From NCBI GenBank assembly GCA_009760855.2, contig WPIO01000019.1, positions 5,808,501 through 5,872,500 on the forward strand: 64,000 bases of DNA. Reading direction: 5' to 3'. This document shows, in pieces, positions 56,987 to 64,000 of this stretch (position 1 is its first letter; each line of letters opens with the position of its first letter). The DNA comes from Cristatella mucedo (Eukaryota > Bryozoa > Phylactolaemata > Cristatellidae). The notes under the pieces were generated by a model, which did no database searches, was not told the origin of the DNA, and worked only from the letters and a program-made list of their open reading frames with translations. The position numbers and the translations under genes are program-made.

Positions 56987-57019
<33 letters not shown>

Positions 57020-57026
57020 TGTGTGT
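56935..57026. repeat. (GT)n microsatellite
   Basis: Long GT/GC alternating tract, followed by a (GA)n run at 57091-57110. Confidence 0.95.
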
Positions 57027-57620
57027 GAAGTTTTATTGATGGAATGATGGAGTCCTTCAGATGTGAGACAGGTGCTGTGTACCATGGTCGAGAGAGAGAG
57101 AGAGAGAGAGCTTTGCCCACTGCATTCATGCAAGACTATAGTGAATCCAGCGATGAATGGTAGGTGTCGAAGCTGGTGGGCCAAGTATCGAAGAAAGGGC
57201 GAACGGATGGCATAAATGAGTGACTTGTAGTCACTTTACTAGCTCGTCTTCCTGACATCGATAAAAAAAACGAAAATGGCTTACTGCCTCAGAAGCAGCG
57301 AGCAGCTCGAGATCAAAAGCTGAGTTGCGACTTGATGCATTAGTCTGAGCCCAAGAGAAAAAGGCCAGAGCTCTTCACTTGCTGTTGTTTAGCTGCTGAA
57401 GGATGGCACCTAATGGGTCATCGAGTGAAGTGGCGGCATTGTCGACTGGGTTTACTAGGAGAGCTTCGTCGGCTAGGGTAGCCTCAATTATGTCAAAATC
57501 CTATGACAGCCCAAGGTAACTTGTTTATCCTTTGATGAAGAGCATGAACGGCATGCAGAGTCGGAAATCCTCAGATCGGTGGTGCAAAACAGAGTTGACG
57601 AACAGACATGGGTTGCGGGT

Positions 57621-57806
57621 AAATAAATAAATAAATACTAGCTGATTTAACAGCCTCTTTTTGTATAGCGACAGAAAGGCCTTTACGGCTATCACCACCG
57701 CTTGCAGTGGCGATAAAGGATCGCCGACCACAGGATCCGAATCCACGACCTCGGGGCCGAGGTCGTGAAAAGCAACCACCTTACCTAGTGAGCCATTACG
57801 ACTCGC
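57621..57806 (-). mobile_element. SINE family B, complete copy with (AAAT)n tail
   Basis: In minus orientation: head GTAATGGCTCACTAGGTAAGG-like, box B GTGGATTCGGATCC, core GCGATCCTTTATCGCC, TAGCCGTAAAGG, and the end GAGGCTGTTAAATCAGCTAG. An AAAT-repeat tail at 57621-57637 follows the end. Together with 24283 it defines the family length of about 165 bp plus tail. Confidence 0.88.
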
Positions 57807-58399
57807 TCACACGTACGACTCCGCTAGTATTAGACTTTTCCTGGCTGGATACAGACGAGCAAACAAAACTTAAGCAGGCCGGGATGGTGGGCTAATACAA
57901 TTTTTGAATGTCTCGCCGCGAATCAATCCTGCTGTCTAAGTTCATTAACGAGTTCTCAGTCGCGAAGCGGACACACTTGTCCATGACGAAAGCGTCCTGA
58001 AGTCGTCATTGAAGGAGGTTATGAGGCGCTTGGCTCGCCTGGAGGTGGAACTCAGTTACTCAGAATCACAATGGTGGTACAAGCTGTCTCAACGAAACCC
58101 GAAAGTAACTGCTTTGCCGATAACCGACGTTCAGCAGACAGTAGTTGGACGACAGACCTAACCGTCTAAGAGCTGAGTGAGCGCGTCAAGCACGCTTAGC
58201 TGTGACTGCAGCGAGGCGCCGGGAGCAATGGCATTTGCCACTGCTGTGAAAGCCGAGATCATTAGGCTAAGGACTGTGCTACCCCCAAGCTTCAGGGAAA
58301 CGGCAAGGCATTCGGGGATGGCAGGCAGGGTCACGTGTTAGACCACACGAGAGCAAGGCCCAGTAAAAGAGGATAGGCCTTTTTTTGCTCTTGCGAATG

Positions 58400-61300
58400 C
58401 CAAAAGTCCTTGTTACTTCATGCCATGCGCACTTAATGACACTGTGTTTGACGCACTTCTGGACATTGGCTCGGAAGTCTGTCGGATGCCGAGCACTCTC
58501 TAATGAGGACTGACGCTATGCAGGATACCAGTCCGAGCACACTCTATCAGTGAGGACCCGATTTGCATGCAAGAAGAAGCTACTGTAAAAGTCCACCTAG
58601 GATCCACTGTGACGGCTTTTCAAAGTAAAGGGCGTGACTGTAGCAGTAGTCAGCTGTTATTGCGGCGGACTTCCTGTGAACGTTTCCTATGTGGGGAATC
58701 GCAGATGGGTTTCAGATTGGTCGGAACACTGACCCGCCGCTTGCTCGCCTACTGATAACCTGGTCTGAAGCACTCACGGTGTAGTAGCTGTCGCTGGCAT
58801 AGACGATGCAGCCCGACATAGTGATGATGTGCAATCTACGGTTGCCGAGTGAACCACCATACTGCATGATTGATATCAGATGATTATGCCGTTTCGGTGC
58901 TCTACTCGCAGTACGGGGCAGGAGCGAATCCTCGAAGGGCATCATCTACCTGACGGCATTTTGTTTAGCCAAACCCTCGAACTCCCAGAATACAATGGCA
59001 AGTTTTGGGAGCGGGCTATCAACCTAAACGACCAAACGGTTTGCTGTGTGCCAACCAGGTGGTTGGAGGCACCGAAGCGGTCTCGGACATTCAATACGAG
59101 GACGAAAAGAGCGGCCTCGCCCTACCAAAATTAGATCAATTAGGGATAGATGTAATACTGCACTACACTTGTCAGGCATGCAGAGGCAGCAGCTGACGGG
59201 TCTCTTGAATCAACACCGCAACGTATTTTCCCAAATTTTAAGCGACCTCGGCATTTATGACAAAATCCAAAACGTTATTCAGCTTAAGCCGGGAACAGTC
59301 TCAGCACGGCAAGGCCCAGGGCGGGTGTCGCTGGCGCTACAAACCAATGTAAGGATGAAGTAAACTGAGATGCAAGAGGACGATATGATTGTGAAGTCGG
59401 CAAGCCCGTGGTCATCACCCTTGGTGATAGTCAGAAAGCCGTCTGGGGAACTACGCATCTGTGTCGCTTAACGAAGTGACCGTTGGGGATAGTTACCCAA
59501 GATCATACCGACCGTACAAGGCTGGCAGACCCCAAAAGATGCCACGGAGCTGGTCCGCTTTCTGGGACTGATAGGTTTTTTCAGGCAGTTCGTTTCCGGC
59601 TATGCAGAGATTTCGGCTGTGCTGTACGACCAGCTGAAAGAGTTTCATTCGTCAGATGACTGCATGGCAGCATTCACCGTACTGAAACCGAGGCTAATAA
59701 ATGACGCGGTACTTTGTCTTCCTAACCCAAACCGCCAATTTATCGTGACTTGCAATGCGTCAGCTATTGCAGTCAGTTAGGTGCTTGAGCAGTCAGAAGA
59801 CCATGCAAGACAGGAACCTATTGCTTTTGGCAGACGGAAGGTTAACAAAAGGGAAGCCAAGTACGCAGCTACACAGCAGGAGTGCTTAGCAGAGGTAGCG
59901 GTGGTCAAAACTTGCCGACCATATTTATTCAGTACACACTTTCTTCTGTACACAAACCACGAGGCAGTAGAGTGGCTGCTTTTTAGGAAGGATGCCGAGG
60001 AAAACACTGGCCGTCTTTGGAGCTGGGTCCATAGGTTGGATGATAACGACTTCACCGTACGTTACAAACCGGCTAGAAATAATGGCGTGGCTGATGACCT
60101 TAGCCGATCAACACACCACGTGGTGGCAATAACCCTGGGCTGTGACTTCTGTTGCCGAAATCGGGGAAGCTCAGGACGAAGATCCTGACCTCCAAAGATA
60201 ACGTGCTGAACTCAACAAGAGGAAACCGTCGGCTAGTATCTTGACGCAAATACTACCCCGAGTTACTGTGGACAATGGTTCAGAGCAGACGGTGCTAAAG
60301 GGTATGAATGATAGCCGGGTCTCAGGACATCAAGCAGTCGAGAAGATTCTTTGACCCTGTGCATGTCACCCCTAACCATGTTATTCATTTTGTTTGTTTT
60401 TCAAGCATGATTTTACTTACCATTCAATTGCATTTCCCTTTGCAGCATATGTACAGCGCCTAGAAAGAGATCAGGTTCTCGGAGGGCGCTTTATCAAGTG
60501 CATTATTATTATTATTATTCGTCTTTTCAGGAACGTTTGTTATGGCTTTGGATGAGGCGCGATGTAGAAGGGTGAATCTCCTCATGCTTAACGTGCCAGA
60601 AGCGTTGCCCACAAGCAAACAAGCAGAAGGCCCCGTTAAGAAAAATGCCAATACCAACCAAAGCTTTTGAGTACATCCATATTGATTTGAAGGGCAAGTT
60701 TCCGTTGACACCAGCAGGCAATGAGTATTTGATTGTTTGGCCTACGGCTACTTAATCAAATACATCATCGAAGTTCCAATTGCTAACAAGCGAACTGAAA
60801 CAGTGACTGCCGCCTTTATGAACTATTTTGTTTTTGCCTATGGGCTTGCCTGCTGCAAGAGCCTTGTCGCCAATTGCATAGAACAAGTTCGAGCGAGTGT
60901 CTCTTATCCAGCCAGTAATGGTGGAATGGAGAGATGCAATAGAACCTTCGGCGACTTACTTCGACTGCTCATACGAGACGATCGGCAAGATTGAAATGTC
61001 GGTGTGCTGGTCGTATGCTTTGCATACGATACGTCTGTGCACTAGAACATCCAATCATCTCCGTTTGAACTTGTCTTAGGGCTTCCCAGACCAAAAGTAC
61101 CCTTCGACGTTATGCTTGACACGTTTACTAAATCAGATGCTAATAGTTAGCCACACCATGATGCAGAGAAAATGTTTTGACCATATTGAGCCTGTCTAGT
61201 GGGGCCTCTGAGAACGTGACTAACACACTGAACCTGCGGCAGGTGGGGCAGTCTTGTGACCTTGACATACAAGTCAACTTTATTTTAGGAGGTAGAGAAA

Positions 61301-61500
61301 GTCTGACTACGAAACTGGTGAAGGCAGCCAAGGGCAAATGCAAAACTCCAGGCCCACTGGAGGGGCCCTTACATTGCCAAACGTAAGATCAGCAACCTGT
61401 CATACCTCATAGGATTTGGCAATGCTAAGACATTTGTATTCCACTACAACCTTTCATACCGCTGGAGGGAGCGCCAACGGTAGAAGACAGCTAAAAAGGC
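58400..61500 (+). pseudogene. Decayed Ty3/Gypsy pol region with internal deletions
   Basis: Plus-strand order: protease with LNDTVFDALLDIGSEV (DIGS for DTGS, about 58430-58480); pre-RT LLNQHRNVFSQILSDLG (59204-59260); RT start PWSSPLVIVRKPSGELRICV (about 59410). The RT core with its YxDD box is missing at about 59490. RT thumb/RNase H region TPKDATELVRFLGLIGFFRQ, KREAKYAATQQECLAEV, DDNDFTVRYKPARNNGVAD (59520-60110). Integrase IHIDLKGKFPLTPAGNEY and SYPASNGGMERCNRTF (about 60680-60990), then a post-integrase RKISNLSYLIGFGNAKTFVF. Many stops and frameshifts. A LINE 3' end splits it at 60351-60519. No LTR pair identified. Confidence 0.85.
60351..60519 (+). mobile_element. LINE 3' end inserted in a Gypsy remnant
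   Basis: CCCTGTGCATGTCACCCCTA through AGCGCCTAGAAAGAGATCAG, GTTCTCGGAGGGCGC, TTTATCAAGTGCA and a (TTA)n tail. It matches 20814-21010 in reverse. The Gypsy reading resumes on its far side, so it is a later insertion. Confidence 0.8.
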
Positions 61501-62452
61501 AGCGAATCAGCTGGAGCTAACGGTGAAAGAACTGACACTGAAGAACTGCCCTGGCATAGAAGCCAGCCAGGCTATACCGTACATGCCGGAGTTCCAATCA
61601 GCACCTCAACCATCGCTGTCCGAAGTGCTAAAAGATCATGCTGTAAGATGGAGCTCTACTCTGCTCCACTCGGGGCCCCACTACGGTTCACATAATATGT
61701 CGTTGCCAGCCAAATAAGCATCAAGGCTGCATTGCCTAGGGTGTTTCTACAGGTCAAGTTTATAGTCACATGTGCAGGCAATAGTCACCTAAATACGATC
61801 AAGCTGCTTATCATCTGCACCTGCACTAACTGAACTTTTTAGTAGCCACATTAATGAAAGCCTAAGCGGCTACAAAGATGTGGCAACTTTGCAATGGTTT
61901 ATTGTGTTGTATAAGGGCAGTAGGAAGCCAGAAAAGTCAGTATACGGCTGCTGCCGCAGCAGCATTGAGCCGTATATTGAGCTAATTTTTCTGAGTTAGT
62001 GACGTCGTCACTACTTCGAGTCGGTTTAAAGCTCTAATACGTTTCTGTGAATCTCAAGTCTGTGGCGAGTTTAAATTACTGCAACAGCTAGGTTTTTCTC
62101 GTGACTGCACTCACTACCTTTTGAGGAAGCAGCGGCACAAAAAATGCAGCTAAAGTCTAGCATTGGGAAGAACAAGTTGCCAAAGCTGCACGCGTTGACG
62201 CACACGTGTGCTCACACATCACTAGCTGGACTCAGATCACCTGTAAATGCGTGCTTACTAACAAAACTGTTAAAAGCTGGCAGACAGTAACAATGAGAAA
62301 TCAATAAATCAATATGTAAGAAAAGAAAGTAAAAAATATAGGTCGATATATAAGACTTATGTCATCATCATCAATGTCATTCTATCCTCCCATATGTTTG
62401 CCACAATTCCCACGGCAACGACGCTCCACACATTTGTGCTTGATATGCCTTT
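61501..62452. other. Gypsy tail / OAF-like gene 3' flank
   Basis: 61523-61717 may be the last part of the Gypsy polyprotein but matches nothing specific. From about 61.75 kb it should be the OAF-like gene's 3' UTR/flank. A minus AATAAA at 61903-61898 lies about 550 nt past its stop. Confidence 0.35.
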
Positions 62453-62730
62453 TCACCATTGCCAGAAGCAGTCCAATTTATGTGACATAGGAAACTCGTA
62501 TACTCTGCGTGCGCTGCATGCCCGTATGCCACAACGGTACTTGACAGCCATCCCCGCATCGTCGTAGCCATCACAAAACTTCAGCGAACATGGATACCAG
62601 CCGATGTTCACTTCGTACTGGCACAGACATTGTTGGCTCAGAAAGCTAGTGGCCGAGCAAGCAGTTGTCGATGCAGCCTTCGGCAGTCGGTGGGTAGCAA
62701 GCAGCAACTCGTCAAGAGACACTGCTCTCA
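62453..62730 (-). CDS. OAF: Out at first (OAF)-like protein, terminal exon (partial gene)
   Basis: The acceptor is AATTATCTTTTAG, followed by 92 codons to TGA (62455-62453). Residues RAVSLDELLLATHRLPKAAS lead into a Cys-rich end: QQCLCQYEVNIGWYPCSLKF, CDGYDDAGMAVKYRCGIRAC and LDCFWQW. This matches the OAF C-terminal pattern C.C....WYPC.LK.C...YRCGI..C......CLW, with eight Cys. OAF proteins are secreted, and this domain would be disulfide-bonded outside the cell. The earlier exons (signal peptide and main domain) were not found up to 64000 and must lie further upstream. The exon starts in phase 1. Confidence 0.8.
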
Positions 62731-64000
62731 CTAAAAGATAATTAAAAAAAATTACTAAATTAAATTAAATTAAAAAACATGCTGACAATAGTTCACTCAT
62801 CACACAATTCAAACGCCCGCTCGTGTGCAGGCAAGACTGCTTAAGAAAACCAACAACTGTAGAATGTAGCACGGATAAACCCACTGAATGTGAAAGTGCT
62901 CAAGCCAGTGCAGCTTTATAACCTGCTTCCAAGCCTTCATACGAAGGCACAAACGTGAAATACGAGACTGCGTGATCTCAGCTTCATTGGGGGACTTTTC
63001 TTTATTTTCAAAATGTAGAGCGACCGAAGGCGAAGACTTGGCGGCTTTCAAAAACGTCTGCCTTTAGCAGGCCCACCTCTGGATTACTAGGTCTGCTGTT
63101 TCTAATGCCGAGCTAGCGAGACAATCGTTTCTACTAGACTTGACATAGCACTTAAAGCCGCAGATCAACTATTTTCACTCATGTACTCAAGCCGAACCCA
63201 ACGGTACTGACTGAATGCATGTGCAAGTTTCTAATTGCAAACCAGGTGCCAAGCTGCAACCATTAAACCGGCTACGAATTGCGAGAAGAGGCTCTAACCA
63301 TGCTCGATTTACACGGGTCCAGATACGCGGCACTAACTCAAACGTGCTGTCCGCTGCAGTGATCGCGAGCAACCGAATGCACGCGTGGCCTTAAGCAGCG
63401 GTCAGTGGTCGCGAGTAAAGCAAAAATTTCAAAATACAGAATGACCGAAGCCCTGCAGCCGTGAGACTGTGAGCAGATAACTGTCAGACTGTGAGCAGAT
63501 AACTGTCATAACTTTCACCACGAGCAGCGGCAGTCACTTAAAGATCCTTACAACACACATTCATTTCATGCCAAGAATGACCACGGCCGTCATAGTTTGC
63601 ACAATGTTTACAGTAAATTGCCTTTCCTGTACATTAGACGTCATCTGCCACTGCTTATCTCAGGGCAAAGCACGACACTATGGGCACATGATGTATGGAT
63701 TATGATGAAGGAACAAGGATTATTGCTGAACCAGCACGACCACTTCATAGTATGCAACCACCAGGGCATTTTAGACTACATACATACCCATTCAACCCTA
63801 TGGCTGTTAAAAAAACGAATGCAAAAAGCAGATTACAGCGGTTGAATATTGTTGGAGAACACACCAAACAAACAGGAGACCGAACTGCCCTTTCCAAGGC
63901 CCAGAGGTAGTAAAACCTCAAATAAACTTTCCTAGCAGTCTTGGCTCCTGACTACACATAGCACATGTGTGAGCACATCAAGATGAAATTTTCATAAAAT
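62731..64000 (-). other. OAF-like gene intron (runs off the window)
   Basis: No other exon recognised. It contains (AAATT)n-like sequence at 62744-62776 and a direct repeat of about 22 bp (ACTGTGAGCAGATAACTGTC) at about 63467-63509. Confidence 0.5.

Noticed and set aside
56762-57184. ORFs with His-Thr repeats and Arg-Glu repeats
   Set aside because: Translations of (GT)n and (GA)n tracts.

Overview
The window is nuclear DNA from an animal. It contains intron-split genes with GT..AG junctions, tRNA-derived SINEs, a CR1/L2-like LINE, decayed Ty3/Gypsy elements, MITEs and microsatellites. There is no operon structure and there are no long uninterrupted genes. Gene and repeat content point to a non-insect invertebrate, but I cannot name the phylum. 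Coding assignments rest on splice-consistent translations compared with family sequences known from memory. No search was run.

Three protein-coding genes are recognisable, all on the minus strand. (1) A calcyphosin/CAPSL-type EF-hand gene at 1237-25504 has four exons whose phases join exactly into 361 codons. Its first exon sits in a CpG-rich island and adds an unusual N-terminal extension of about 182 residues. A 14-kb first intron and a 7.5-kb second intron are full of transposons. (2) A CCDC191 (KIAA1407)-like coiled-coil gene at 35040-54486 has 15 recognisable open blocks, or 16 if a stop-free 306-nt intron-like segment is removed. All junctions are phase-compatible and the stop codon is present. 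The initiator exon was not found. (3) The last exon of an 'out at first' (OAF)-like secreted protein gene lies at 62453-62730. Its remaining exons must lie further upstream on the minus strand, probably beyond the window.

Layout: 1-25.9 kb is the calcyphosin-like gene with its repeat-rich introns. 25.9-35.0 kb is intergenic and holds a 714-bp TA-flanked MITE, a second MITE candidate, short tandem repeats and SINEs. 35.0-54.5 kb is the CCDC191-like gene, whose 3.8-kb intron between 36.8 and 40.6 kb carries a LINE with a SINE inside it. 54.5-62.4 kb is a retroelement graveyard: a Gypsy integrase remnant on minus, a decayed Gypsy pol region on plus interrupted by a LINE 3' end, and SINEs. 62.4-64 kb holds the OAF-like exon.

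Repeats explain most of the remaining sequence. SINE family A ends in a tail shared with the resident LINE, which suggests a SINE/LINE partnership. SINE family B has about ten copies. One of these is cut in its box B by a 379-bp solo LTR with matching terminal inverted repeats and a near-perfect 5-bp target duplication. A third dispersed repeat with three copies is unclassified. I found no new molecular system. The most useful observations are the N-terminally extended calcyphosin, the exitron-like segment of the CCDC191 gene, and the nested insertion histories.
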